From positions 4,427,664 to 4,491,663 of the forward strand of contig NC_051088.1 of NCBI RefSeq assembly GCF_901709675.1: DNA of 64,000 nt. The letters run 5' to 3'. Position numbers and translations under genes: made by a program. Of this stretch, positions 12,801 to 34,300 are shown in pieces. The first letter of the stretch is position 1. Each line of letters begins with the position of its first letter. The stretch comes from Syngnathus acus (Eukaryota; Chordata; Actinopteri; Syngnathiformes; Syngnathidae). Below the pieces are notes generated by a model. The model was not told the DNA's origin. It saw nothing but the letters and a program-made list of their open reading frames with translations, and made no database searches.

Positions 12801-15800
12801 AGAGTTTGGAGCAAATTGCAATTGTGACTAAGTGCTCTTTGCTAGTTTTTCATAATGCTGAAGTAAAGACTGACAAGTTTTTTTTAAAGCATAATTCTTA
12901 TCTCAATGTAGACACTTACGCAAAATATGCAGTTAGCCTCAACTGCACAGTATAAACCTTCCATTCTTGTGGGAATATTTCCCTGAAGTTCTTCGACTCC
13001 AAATTTATCCAAGTATGGGCCCTTTTCAAACTATTCTTACAATAGCATAGTAAGTTGACAACACGGCGTAAAAGACAAAGCATAAAGATTGCACGACTGT
13101 TGGGCAAAGTTATTTCACTGCGACTGACACTAATGCTAATCATTAACCTGTCTATGGAATTTTGCATTGTTTGTTAGCATGAAGCTAAATTGATATTATT
13201 AAGGCCAACCTATGTGGCTGTTGTAAATACAATATGTGTAATTTACTTCACTGAAAGTAAACATCAACTGGGCACGGCAATAAAAACCTTAGAGTCTCTT
13301 TTTTGAAGAATAGTTTTGAGTGACTCGTATCTCAAGGTACCTCTGTACTGTAATATCTTTATCAAGGTGATCGAGTAGCATTGACTCATAGTTGGGAAAG
13401 TCAATGCCATCTCAGTCAAAGTGCCATTTCAGTCAAAGTGCATAACCATATGAAATATTGCTGCCAAGACAAAGTAAAACCTGAGTCAAGTCACAGTTTA
13501 TTTATGAGAGTACTGAACCATCAAGGCACCCGGCGATAGCCTGTGAAAGCTTTACAAAACGTTTGTAATCCAGGTGTTATTACCTGGAATTTGTACTCCA
13601 AAGCCCCATCATACTTCATGTTTGGAAAGCACTTTCACTGCTGACCTCTTCATTTTCCGTGAAATGGAATTCCAGTGCATGAAAACATAGTAAGTGTCTC
13701 ACTTGCGAGGCAGTGAAATAGTAGCAGCCGTGCACTGTTGTTACCGTTATATGACAAATGGAATTTATGCTTGCAAGCCTTCTGACGCTTGCATTCTGCC
13801 AAAAAACAGTCATCCATCGCCCTCAATTTCCGCGCAAGCTTCCTCAAACCTGCTTCAACCTGCCGCCAAAGTCCTAAATTCTCTTTGAGGGCCCGTGTGA
13901 GGTGATTAATCAAAGGTTTTTCTTTGTCCAAGGAAGAAGCTTACACCACTGTGTTGCTCATCGGAATGCGCAAAGAGGCCCACTCGCAAGTGCTGCACCT
14001 CTCCAGGAACAAGCGCTACACCCTCACCCCGGAGAAGCTCAAATGGGACAAATTCAAGCTCACATACAAGTATCCTTGTTAATATTTACTACAAAGCGTC
14101 GTTGCATGTGCAGAGGAACCGCTATGTTCAAAATTGAGACATCGTTTGTCTTTAGAATACATTTTACGCCACTAGGAAGCCTTGACAGTAACTAGATTGT
14201 GGAAGCTAATCACTGCTCAAATAAATTAATACTGTGGTCTATAAACCGTGATATGAGTGTAACTTAAAAGTTGTATCTCAAAACAGCTTTCTGCTTTGAA
14301 ATAAATGCAAATGCCAGTAATCCGTTCCAGACTCCCCCAAAATGGAACAACTAAAGTGTCTATAGCACATTTTTCCAATAAGGAAAATAGTTGAAAAATT
14401 GGCAGAGCAATGGCTCCTATCTAAAAAACTGTCACTTATATCTCAAGGCTTCATTTCATTTCTTGTGAATATAATAAGATAATGGATGGATTGTTGTCTG
14501 ACCTCCGAACAGTAAACTTGAGGACTTTAGTGGTTCCACTGTACCTGCATACAAGATACACGCTTCATTCACTTAGAAATGAAGGGACTTCAAGATAATC
14601 AAAATAAAAGTGATGACATGTAAATTTTTAGAATACCAGGAAAAATGACTTGTATTATCTTCCTGTGCTGTAATGTATTAAGTGTCTTTTGTTTTGAATC
14701 AGGTTGCTGTCCTACCCTACAAACCTAATTAATGCCACGGACACACGACGAGGCATTGCCAAGGCTTTCACCATGTGGAGCGACATCTCACCCTTCAGCT
14801 TCCGAGAGGTGCCAGCGGACCAGGAGGCGGACATTAAGATCGGTGGGTAGAGGACCGCCAACTCATTTTGTGCGATCATGCCTCATGAGTCGTACAGTCA
14901 AAGCAAGACAGTTTTGAATGAAAAACACAGAGGCTTAACAACTTCCATCCTACTGTTTTTTGAGGTTACTTTACTTAGTTACCATGGTTTTGATAGCATA
15001 AAAGTCAAGCGCAAGCTAGCTTTTAAACAACATGTGACATGTAATAGCATTGTTTTCTTCTTAAAACAAGCACCAAGTACACCAGTGGTGTCCACACTAC
15101 GGCCCGGGGGCCATTTGTGACCCACTGTTTTTTAGTGGCCCACAACACAGACTAAAAATAATATTTGACGTAGCCCTCAATAATACTTCAAAAAGGGTGT
15201 GTGGCTGACAAAAAAAGTGAGGTACGTGCGTAATGGTTCCGACCACAACTCCTACTAATATAACTTTTCTAAATATGGAAGGAAACAATTTACAGGTAAA
15301 TAATTCAGAGGATAAACATAATACAGATTCAGAAACCCAAATGTTATTCTGCACTTTCTGCTTAGTGTCAAGGGTCCAATTACAGATCACATTAATGATC
15401 CTCAAGTAAGTACTTTGATTTAGTTCTGAATGTGAGATGGAATTTTGAAATTATTTACTATCTTGGCCTCCTTTAAATAATAAAAACCTGGACTTTGAGT
15501 AGGGGTGTGTAGACTTTTATATCCACAATATCTGTACATTTATATCAAGTGGGAGTACTTTTGCCATCTCTGCAACTGGGCTCTGAGCTACAGTTGCGTG
15601 TTTGTGTTTTTGGCAGGCTTTTACCCCGTCAACCACACAGACTGTCTGCAGTCTTACTTGCACCACTGTTTCGACGGCATCACAGGAGAATTGGCTCACG
15701 CCTTTTTCCCGCCGACAGGCGAGATCCACTTCGACGATCATGAATACTGGATTCTGGGGAACATGCGGTTCAGCTGGAAGAAAGGCACGCAGTCCTCACG

Positions 15801-18044
15801 GTGGTTTACGCTCAGCCGGGGTTTCCGGTGAATGCGCGCTGAGCGGCGTGTGCTTTGTTGCAGGGGTTTGGCTGACAGACCTGGTCCACGTGGCGACACA
15901 CGAGATAGGCCACGTGCTGGGACTTATGCACTCCAGGGACCCGAAAGCAATCATGCACCTGAATGCAACGCTGACCGGCCGCAAGCTCATCACGCAGGAC
16001 GAAGTGTGGGGTTTGCACCGTCTCTACGGTCTGATCCAAATCCTCCCTCAATCCACAGATTAAAACACAACAGTAGAAATTGTGTCTGTCGTCATTTCTC
16101 AAGTATCAAGAACTGACTGCTTTCATGCACGGGGACTTTGTCGTGACATGATCCACTTGGCACGCGTTAAGTTCAGCGTATTTGCTCACATTGTGTCCTT
16201 TGTATTCTCCAGGATGTTTGGACCGCTTCTTCATTTGTCCGGCGTGGGCTCGTAAAGGCTTTTGTGAAAGCAAGCGCAAGCTGATGCAGAAGCACTGCCC
16301 CTCCAGCTGTGATTTCTGTTATGGTAAGATAGCACCGGTCGAAGTAGAGGGAAGTCTGAAGAGTTTTCTATCTCCGTTTGCCAATGCAGAAATGTGAGTC
16401 CAAACTAGTAAAAGTACCGATACTATATAAGTCGTGCATTCACGGTTCATACCAAATCAATGACAGCAATGAGCCAGTTGTGTACATTTGCTACAAACTC
16501 ATGTCAGAGGGCCCCCTCTTGCACAACACAAAATGGCTCCACCCGCTTTGTTGTTGCTTTCCGATGTTTTCGGCCGGCAACAGGGGACAGAGCGGGGAGG
16601 CAGGAGGATACGGTTCCTTGGCTCACTCTAATCTGTTCTTCATTGTTGATTGGGAGACGTCGTACGGCTGTGGAAAATTCCTGAGCCCTTCCAAACCGCT
16701 GGAATTTTAGACTGTGGCTCCAGGGTTAGAGACACACCAGGTCAATTTGGATTTCTGCTTCATTAGAGAGAGCGACTCTTCTCTAAGCGGACTTTCACTT
16801 GATAGGCGAGTGTTGGCCACAGCTCAGAGAAAGTTATTAAAAGAAATACATTCTCATTGTGATAAGTAGAGGTGTGCATTTCTCTAATACAATAGACACG
16901 TATTTCGCACATGGGTTGTGATACAATTCAAATTCAATTCACACCCCTCACATATACTGCACATACACATACCTGTATACACATAAACATATACGTACAT
17001 ACATATATACACTTGTACACACACACTCACATATTTTTATTTTTGCTTACCTTAACCATAATCCCTTGTTGCATGTGGCCAAAGGTAGATTCCTGGTGGA
17101 TTAAAGTCCATCAAAAAATCGTCACCAGCTACCTTAATGCTTTGCCATCTTTGTCTCTTCTTCTATCTTTTAGCAGTTGGCAAACAACGATGCATTGTTG
17201 TCAGCATCTGAAATGGACCATGGGTCTGCATATACATTACACAACCTCCGACCTTCATCCAATCAAAAAATAAATAGAAATTTGAAACTTACCTAACAAG
17301 AACATCTCTGTAAAATGTCTCTGGTATTCAAAGGTACTGTACTTCTTGGTGATTCTCTCTGCTGACAACCAACTGTACATAGACTCAAGCAAAGCTGTCA
17401 TGTAGCAAACACACATGAGACAGGCGGGGTATTTCCGTTTGTGATGGACTGAGAGCTCCATTGCTACTCTACCCGGTTAGTGATGATTACACCGACGGGT
17501 GAAAAATCCACCTGGAGGCCATGACACCCTTAGCACTTGCTTATTGCCTGAATGGCAAGCAAGTTCTAAGAATGACAATCAGTAGCAGTATTTTAATGTT
17601 AACGACATTAAAAGTTGTGGCCATCAAGTACATAATTGACGGTGGATTTTTTTTTTTTTTCCCTTCAGAATTCCCTTTCCCACTGTGCTTCCCACATCCG
17701 TCACCTCCGATGACCAAACACAAGCTTGGTGGTCGAGGGCAAAAGCTGACGTTCCGCTGCGGGAAAAAAATTGCGTCGAAGAAAGGCAAAGTATTGTGAG
17801 TACGATAACCATTTGCTCACCTCTTTTGTTGTGCTGCTTCTTCACTGAGTGCCATCTCACAACCTTCAGCTGGTACAAGGACGGCGAGCTTCTGGAGTTC
17901 TCACAACCCAAATTACATATCTTTGAAGGACGACCACATCACTATCGTGGCCAATGCCATCAACAGGGCACTACACCTGCAATCGTGAAGAAGAAAGACA
18001 AAGTTCTCACAATTACTCATGGAGGGTGCGTTGTGCGGTTCTGA
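9842..18044 (+). CDS. mmp23: Matrix metalloproteinase-23 (membrane-anchored, ShK and Ig domains)
   Basis: Eight coding exons: 9842-10018, 13933-14069, 14703-14842, 15617-15784, 15864-16028, 16213-16323, 17669-17795, 17870-18044. MMP23 is a secretory-pathway zinc protease anchored by an N-terminal signal-anchor and released by cleavage at a basic site; its ShK domain blocks Kv channels in mammals. Visible parts are the hydrophobic N-terminus (VLAAALLSLLLGG), the basic 'RNKRYTLTPEKLKW' cleavage region, the catalytic motif HEIGHVLGLMH in exon 5, the Cys-rich ShK domain in exon 6 (CLDRFF to CDFCY), and the start of the Ig-like domain (TFRCGKK, WYKDGELLEF). There is no hemopexin domain, as expected. 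An in-frame ATG at 9899 (MWGSCPRRK) is an alternative start and fits the signal-anchor better. The fourth intron uses a GC donor. Exon 8 appears to carry about five small frameshifts, so the Ig domain cannot be read in one frame. The gene converges on CDK11, as in the human MMP23B region. Confidence 0.93.
11316..11515 (+). mobile_element. Tc1/mariner-type transposase remnant
   Basis: Translated in two frames, this gives 'DLNPVENLWWKLKKMVHDKG' and, after a +1 shift, 'DELAKVIRESWSHIDEEYC' and 'SLLKSVPLRLPAARKARLG' before a stop. 'DLNPVENLW' is the familiar block around the last catalytic acidic residue of Tc1-family DDE transposases. Only the C-terminal third is present and it is frameshifted, so it is a fossil. 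It lies in MMP23 intron 1. Confidence 0.75.
12398..12480. repeat. hAT-like repeat fragment
   Basis: 'gtcaaccggtggtccgcggt' followed by 'ccactagtggtccgtggcgg' resembles the end of a widespread vertebrate hAT-type element that begins 'cagtggttctcaacc'. No matching second end was found nearby, so this is a fragment. Family assignment is from memory only. Confidence 0.4.
15080..15200. repeat. Dispersed repeat fragment in MMP23 intron 3
   Basis: 'ccagtggtgtccacactacg' and 'gcccgggggccatttgtgac' form a phrase common to old DNA-transposon copies in vertebrates. A second phrase, 'ggggtgtgtagacttttata' at about 15503, resembles the far end of a fish Tc1-like MITE and may belong to another insertion. 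Confidence 0.4.
15901..15933 (+). other. mmp23: Zinc-binding catalytic motif of MMP23
   Basis: Codes HEIGHVLGLMH, the HExxHxxGxxH zinc-binding site of metzincin proteases with its catalytic Glu. All three His ligands and the Glu are intact, so any damage to this gene lies outside the active site. Confidence 0.95.
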
Positions 18045-18170
18045 GGCCTCACTGGCTCTGAACTAAGCACACACACGCATTTCATTCACTTGGGCCACAT
18101 ATTCTTTGTACTTTCTGTTCTTTGTATTGTTGACAGTCATTGTGCAAATGTCATTTCGTGATGTGAGGAA

Positions 18171-18176
18171 AATAAA
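18171..18176 (+). terminator. Likely polyadenylation signal of MMP23
   Basis: AATAAA 127 bases after the MMP23 stop codon, in a short T/G-rich 3' UTR. It is the first canonical hexamer after the stop. Confidence 0.55.
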
Positions 18177-19599
18177 CAATTCATGATCTTATGTATTTTG
18201 GGCACTAAAAACAGTTGGGAGATCCCACAGCAAATCCTCATTGTTTTAGGTACTGTAATTAAGTTTACTGGCAAACTAAATATAAAACAAAGAATTACAT
18301 GTGTATTTAAAACAACCAAACTTTGCCTTAAGAATAGCCTCCACTTCCCACTGATAGCATTTCCTCTGTTTTCTACAACGTACAGTATACTTAAAAACAC
18401 AAAAATTCGATTTTTTTTGTGGGGATGGGGGTCTGAACAGTTTTCTCTCTTGTACAGACTGAACATTTGAAACTGTTCTTGTATTGGATCTCTTTACATT
18501 GTGGATGGCCAGCATAATCATCTTGGAATAATACCATTAAAGATGGAAGACAAACGGATTCCAGTGATTTCATTCAAAATCACTCAAATAAACCACAATA
18601 GAGGGATTCAGTTAACAATAAACTGACGACCCATCCCCGACAAGACCCAATATATCTAGCGTGGCTTTATTATTTTCGGGGTGAGGTTACAGAAGGCGAG
18701 TTGTACGACATGTACACACTCGGCCAAAAGAGTTCTTTTAAATCAGAACAAGCAGTGTTTCCTCTGGCCTTTGGAAGTACAGTATTTGGATCTGCAGCAC
18801 ATGTGGAACACCTCACACGCTTCACTTGCTTTCCTCAGACGGTCTCGTGCCAAAACACCATCAGTCACATGATCCACCAGCTGCTCTTCTTCAACGCACC
18901 AGTGGAACACTGAACAGAAGAGCTACACGGCAGGGGGACCGATCAAACTCAATAAATGACTTCTTGTCTGTCTGTTTTGTTAAAGCGTCACAGCATCTTG
19001 GACTGAGCAGACGTGTGCCGCTTATTTTATTTTTTGTGGGCCAGGAATCCAAGAGTTGATTTATTCAATTCTATCACTGAAGACCCATTTAATTAGAAAT
19101 GGCAGAGCAAAGACTACGTGGCGACAAGCAGAATGACATCATCTTGGACAGCTCAAAAGAGGTTTTTTTTTTTCCTGCCGCTCTGGCAAAAGCACCATTG
19201 TGTGTGCAAAAGCAATTCATTACAAAATAGACATTTATTTTTCTTTATTCTTCTTTAAAAAAAAAATATTGCCTTGTCATTTGAGCGAACAGAGAGTTTT
19301 GAGTAGTTGTGTCAGATGGAAAAACAATTTCACATCACTGACGCAACATCATCACCATTCATAAAATTGGAACCGCTCACAAACGTAAAAAAGCAAAACT
19401 AATACAATATACTAAACTCCAAAAATGTGATAACGCAGGTGGAGGAGAGTTGAACATTTTGAAAACGTCATAGCCACCATTCTTGTGTGAGAAAGTCCTC
19501 GTCAACAGTTGGCGCTGATGGCGTATTGATCTGCTTTGCAGTTCATTCCAGTGGCAGCGTTCCATGGGTGCGCTCGTCTTTATGAGCCAGGGAGCATGC
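18177..19599. other. Region between convergent MMP23 and CDK11 3' ends
   Basis: No coding exon seen. The CDK11 3' UTR must lie in its right part; two minus-strand AATAAA hexamers (plus-strand TTTATT at 19234 and 19244) are good candidates for its end. The rest is AT-rich with A and T runs. Confidence 0.5.
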
Positions 19600-28727
<9,128 letters not shown>

Positions 28728-28746
28728 CAGCATCCACTCTCCACCA

Positions 28747-30660
28747 CCTTCATCACAACAACAAACACACAACACACACACTTGAAGAGATCACAGAAGT
28801 GGCAAAAGGAAAAAAAAAAAAGTTATTAGGTTTCTAATCAAAATATTGAGTCTTATTGAAACAGAACAATGATTTAATTGTGGTTGCATTGCTTCTTATT
28901 ATAGTGAATGGCGCAATAAATGCTGGAAACCAAAGTGAAACAAAAGTACTCAAATTGTAATTATTTTCAGATCCATTGACATTGAACGCTATTACTAGTG
29001 TTGCAAACGACATTTTTTTTTCAGATTGATGCGCTTTGCAAAATTGACGAGAACTCAATGTCGATTTTAGCACACTCACTCTTAATGCATCTAGTCAAAC
29101 GTTTTGTTTAGCAATGCCTTCACTCGGGGAAAAAATGTAAGGACGGCTAAGGTCTGGTGAACGAGCTCCGCATGAGCAAATTTATAGAATAATTGTACGT
29201 ATTTAATTCGTGGCGATAAAAACATACAGTTAACAACATTTTCCTTTGTGTCCAGTCCAGAAAGATTTCGAGTAGAAGAAAATCTTACGGTTAACTGAGC
29301 GTGCGATGTTATGACGCATGACATGTCGACGTACATAATCGTTCTATACACGCCGTTCAGCACCGTCGTAAAACAAGTGATTTAATTATTTACCAGGTCT
29401 AGGGTACCGCAATCGTACTAACGGGTTTACTTCAGCCTAACATGCAAGACTAGAAGGAGCAACTCCAAGTTTCGAAAGGTTTACCACTAACACGACCAGC
29501 TAACGTCAACGAGCTAATCAGCGATACAAGCTATATTTGTATCAAACAACACGAGTCTTACTTCATGAGGGACAAGGAATTGCTGGTTATCGAAAAGGGG
29601 GATTGCATGAGTAAACGACCGTATCGTTACATTCCTGAAATTTACACGCTCAGACACGTAACTAGTTAAGCTTGTCAAGGAGCAAATAGTACAACACAAA
29701 CCTAGAATATGGACAATACTCTATGGCACACCGGAAGTACAAAATGCTTCTTCTTCGTTTCTTTGTTAAAAAAAAAAAATGCCGACCGACCAGCAAAGTA
29801 CCAGTTGTGTTGTCGCCACCGTCTGGTTTGGAATGTAAAAAGAATTTTATCTGACGGCAACATAACCATGTGAGACGTAACACTCATGAAAACATTAAAA
29901 ATACACGCGCTCTATTGGTACAATAGCATATCATGAACATTTAAGGATAACAAATTTGCACATTTAATGTAACATCCAACCTGAAGGTGTGAGTCCTTCC
30001 ATGTCAGTTTTTTTTTGTATATCCTGGTTTTATTGTGCTCAAGAAACGTAGACGTTTTTGTTCAAATGGTTCCATTTTACTTGCGCATCCATTGATTACT
30101 TTCATTACAGAAATAAACTACCCTACAGGTAGACTCCAGCTTGTACAAGGTGGGTTATGCAGAAAGAAACGCAGGCTGCACAGCGTGAGGGTAAGAGTAG
30201 ACGTAACTAAACTACAGTGACACATACTGTTGTTTTTTGAAGGTCCTGCCTGGCTTCCAGTGGCTGCATGGGCATTTGTACATTTTCCACACACTCTTTT
30301 TAAAATGACTAGGAGGCCAATAATGTGTTCGGAGGCCCACCATTGACTGGATTAAAAAATAAAAATAAAATACACACACACACACACTTTGGTTTCTCAA
30401 ACCTGTGAAGCTCTACATATTCCTGACATTCTGACATCTCAAAGTTCTTTTGATTGCAGACAAGTCAAAATGAAAATGAGCTACACATAAACCAAAAGAA
30501 GCAACTTCACTCTTGCTGACCTTAAATGGGGGTAAAACTCACCTAACGCACAGTTGCTGTTTTGTGACATCTGGATACACACTGGGGCATGGGCAATACT
30601 TGGATATAGAGGATTACTGGTGAAGATTTGTTCCAGTCAATCATTTGCACTTCATGATTT
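28747..30660. other. Upstream flank of CDK11 and downstream flank of RPRD1B
   Basis: No protein exon recognised. A non-coding first exon and promoter of CDK11 probably lie in the right half (about 29.4-29.9 kb), but I cannot place them. The sequence has a short (CA)n near 30371-30386 and several A/T runs. Confidence 0.35.
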
Positions 30661-30669
30661 CATTCCCTA

Positions 30670-30675
30670 TTTATT
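30670..30675 (-). terminator. Likely polyadenylation signal of RPRD1B
   Basis: AATAAA on the minus strand (in 'tatttattgc' on plus), about 700 bases past the RPRD1B stop. It is a canonical hexamer in the right orientation; usage is inferred. Confidence 0.4.
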
Positions 30676-31379
30676 GCATTAGTTGTAACTGTGAACAACA
30701 TTCAAGTAGAAATTGAAAGAAGCCACTCATAATTTGTTTTTGTCTGAATTGCCAATTACTGCACACAGTAAAATGAAGCACAGGTGGTTGTGAAAATCTG
30801 AAAAATGCCAACTTGTAAATCAATTCTGATTTGGACTGCCACAAAGGCACCGGCTCTTTAACCTCCACCAAAACTATTTAAAACAAAACAAACCATTGAA
30901 AAACAAATCCAACTGATCAATGGTACATTCTCACCACAGTGTAGTCACAAGCTCTAATAAGGCCAATTAAGCATCTGCAATCCAGGTAACAGAAACAGCA
31001 CCACGAACGCCACTCGACAACCGGATCTTCGGTCTACTAAACCTGGCCTCCTTATTCACTTCCATGATACAAATAAAAATAATGATTAAAAACAAACGGG
31101 AAACAAACTAACTCCAAGCTGGTGGCGTGGAAACTAAGTGGGAAAATCCAGGCAGACAGAGTCTCGTTTTCTCTGCAGAATGCTGCGATTTCACAAAACC
31201 TAAAGTTATTGTCCCGACCTTGCGATCCATGGTCCCACCCGTCTCTTGTCCTTCTGGTACCTGTTGACCTCATCAGGCCGCAGCAAGCAACACAGAGCCT
31301 GCAATGGTTTATGCTGAGGTGTGTATTGGTAGGTGGGTGTGGGACGACACAAGGGGCTAGCTGGTCTGAGCTCCACCAC

Positions 31380-34300
31380 TCAATCGGTGGAGAAGAGGTC
31401 ACCGGCCGAGGGGGAGCGGTGCCAGACCGCCTGTAACGTTGGGAAGGAGGGAAGGTCGGGCAGACTCCTGGATGTGGGACTTGAGCTCCTTCCTCACCTG
31501 GGGTCACCCTGGCAAGTTTCTGCTTGTATTCCTGCACACAAACACGGGATTTGAAAAACGAGAGTATATAACAATGTTCTTTGAAATGTATTGATTTTGA
31601 GTGTGCCTTGCCTCTAACTTCTTCTCCCTCTCAACCAGCGCCTCTTTCTGACTACTGATGTAGTCAGTCAGCATGCGTGCCAACTGCCTCCGGTCCTCCA
31701 GTTCTGCGGCCAGGCGGCCGTTGTACTCGGCCAGCAGAAGACACGCTTCGTCCACTGTCTTGGACAGATTGTCGCTGCCTCCTTATCTGCACATATGGGG
31801 ACATGTAGCTCATTCAGTGATTCATTCAGTCTGTCTTTATACTCATGCATGTTTTACTACTTACTTATGTCATTTGGATTTTAGGGAATAAAGTTCAATA
31901 TATTTTTGTGACTTTCAGCTTGTCCAATATTTTCTATGCTTGTATTTTTTTCTGTTGAAATCCCTTTAAACTGTGTTTAAAAAGAGGTAAATGGGCTTTA
32001 AGCTCTCAGTAATTAGTGTTAACACTGGGGAGAGGTTGGGGGGCGGTGAAATTATTTTCTTCTGGGGGGGGGCATAACAGAAAATAATTGAGAAGAACTG
32101 AGTGGATGAGTTGAAATGTGGCAGAACTAATACAATTTAAAAAAAAAAAAAAAAAAACATTTCATATGACAGAAACCTAGTGAGTCTGGAACGATCCCGC
32201 TCAGAAAACCGGTATCGCAGTTTGCAATAGTTGTTGTATGTGTATGCCTTATCCCTGTTATAAATGGTTCTTTTTTTTTCATCTTATGACATGCATTAGG
32301 ATGCATATTTTTTTATCCATTGAAATTTTATCTTAAATGTATTCATATTTCTGGAGAATTAAAGATTAAGATTAAAGATTAAAGTCCCAATGATCGTCAC
32401 ACACACACACCTGGGTGTGGTGAAATTTGTCCTCTGCATTTAACCCATCCCCGTGTGATTTTAATCCATTCCCTGGGGAGAGGGGAGCAGTGAGCAGCAG
32501 CGGTGCCGCGCTCGGGAATCAGTTGGTGATCTAACCCCCCAATTCCAACCCTTAATGCTGAGTGCCAAGCAGGGAGGCAATGGGTCCCATAGAATGCCAC
32601 TTCGTAAGCCCCTGGAGGGTTTTTTAGACATTCTCCATCACATTTATTTAATCTATGTACATTTTAAATTGTTTTTGTTTGTGAAAATAAACAAACAAAC
32701 AAACAAACAAAACAAAAAATCGGGAATAATCAGCTTGCCAGTTATCTTTTCCAGTAGTGAGACATCTTGGACTTCCTGCGGCAGCGAGGCGATTTTCTGT
32801 CGCACAGCTGCATCACCTGATGCGGCGTTCTCCAAGTCCTGCAACGCTTTCACCAACTCCTCTGTCTGAGTATGCATGACAATAACATTAAAATAGACAG
32901 CAGGAAACAGTGACTCCACAAAAAATTAAAACACTAAGAGCACAGGACAGGGAGTAAATGAGCATATCTGTACAGTACTGTATATCATACATTTGTTTTG
33001 TTATTATGACCACTATAAATATTTCTCCACTACTTTCTGTCTTCTTTTAAAATTCACGTTATTGTAAGGCTCGAAGCAAGCTATCACGCATCGCTGTTTA
33101 CTTGTCAAAATGTGGAATTTTAATACACGTAGACTAGCAAAACGGGTGCTCTTTCCATTGACTTCAAAGAACCCGCAGATGACTGTATACAAGTCTGACA
33201 GGCCGAGCCTATAAGGTCACAAAGAGAAGATTTGCCTCCTTTACCAGTTGATTAGCGGAGGCGTCCGTGCTACGAGGGGAGCTGATGCTTCTGTAGTCGT
33301 CATCCTCATCCTCCTCTTCCTCTTGCTGGATCTTCTGGTAGCTTCGTTTCACCGGTTTCTTTTCCTCTACTATCAAGAGCACAGAAGAGTTATTATTGAC
33401 AATGCTTAATGTAAATGAGGCATTTGCAAAACCGTACGATATCACACGTGTACCATTTCATGAAACACATAATCCTGGTTATAATTGATTACGCAAAAGC
33501 TGGGCAAAAGTCACGTGGGGGAAAAGAAAAAAACCCACCAAACCCACAACAGCACCAAATTTATGAACGTGTTTCCACATTGTGTTAATGAACATTTCTG
33601 ATTTTTGTTCTTATTATTTGACCACACCTATAGGCTGAGGGCTGTTGGAGTCTTCTATGGCCAGGGTGAGCTGCTGAATAAAGTCACTTCTGTAGAGGTT
33701 GCGCTCCTTCCATATGTTCAGGAGTCTCTCCATGTGCTTTTTGCAGTTCTCATCAACTTCACTGCAAGAGGACAGTGGAGTTCAGTGGAACAACAAACAC
33801 AAAAATGAGACAAGTGCTCAAAGTGCACATAGCATGAAACGCTGTCCCACTTTGTCTTGAAGTCATTCTTGGCTTATGCGACATGTATTATAGGTCTGAA
33901 TCTTCTTCAGCCAAATACAATTCAAAGGGGAGGAATACATTTGGGAGGGGGGCATGGGAACACAGGGAAATGCTTTTTTTTCTCGCCGTACTAGGATATA
34001 AAGTGTTGCCGAACCACTACAGTAGGTGACAATGCCACTCTGATTGATAGTGTTCACAAGGTTTTAGCTCCAGGGTGTAGTTTTTTCCCCTTTACAAACA
34101 TACAAAAACACATCATGGATTACATTTAAATGTAAAAAAAAAAATGTTATTTACCCCACACACCTGGCAACATGAGAGCAGGCATCAATGAGGACGGACT
34201 CAAAGTCTTTAGTGAATTCGGGTCCTTTCTTCTTGCTGTTTTGGATAACATCATTGGCCAGATAGAGGAACGTCAGCTTCCTGCTTTTTTTAGCTGCAGG

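Larger units (their letters stand above)
10019..13932 (+). other. Large first intron of MMP23, with repeat remnants
   Basis: This is about 3.9 kb between the signal-anchor exon and the next coding exon. It is mostly AT-rich sequence. It holds a Tc1-like transposase remnant (11316-11515) and a patch resembling a hAT-type repeat (about 12398-12480). I see no other gene. Confidence 0.6.
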
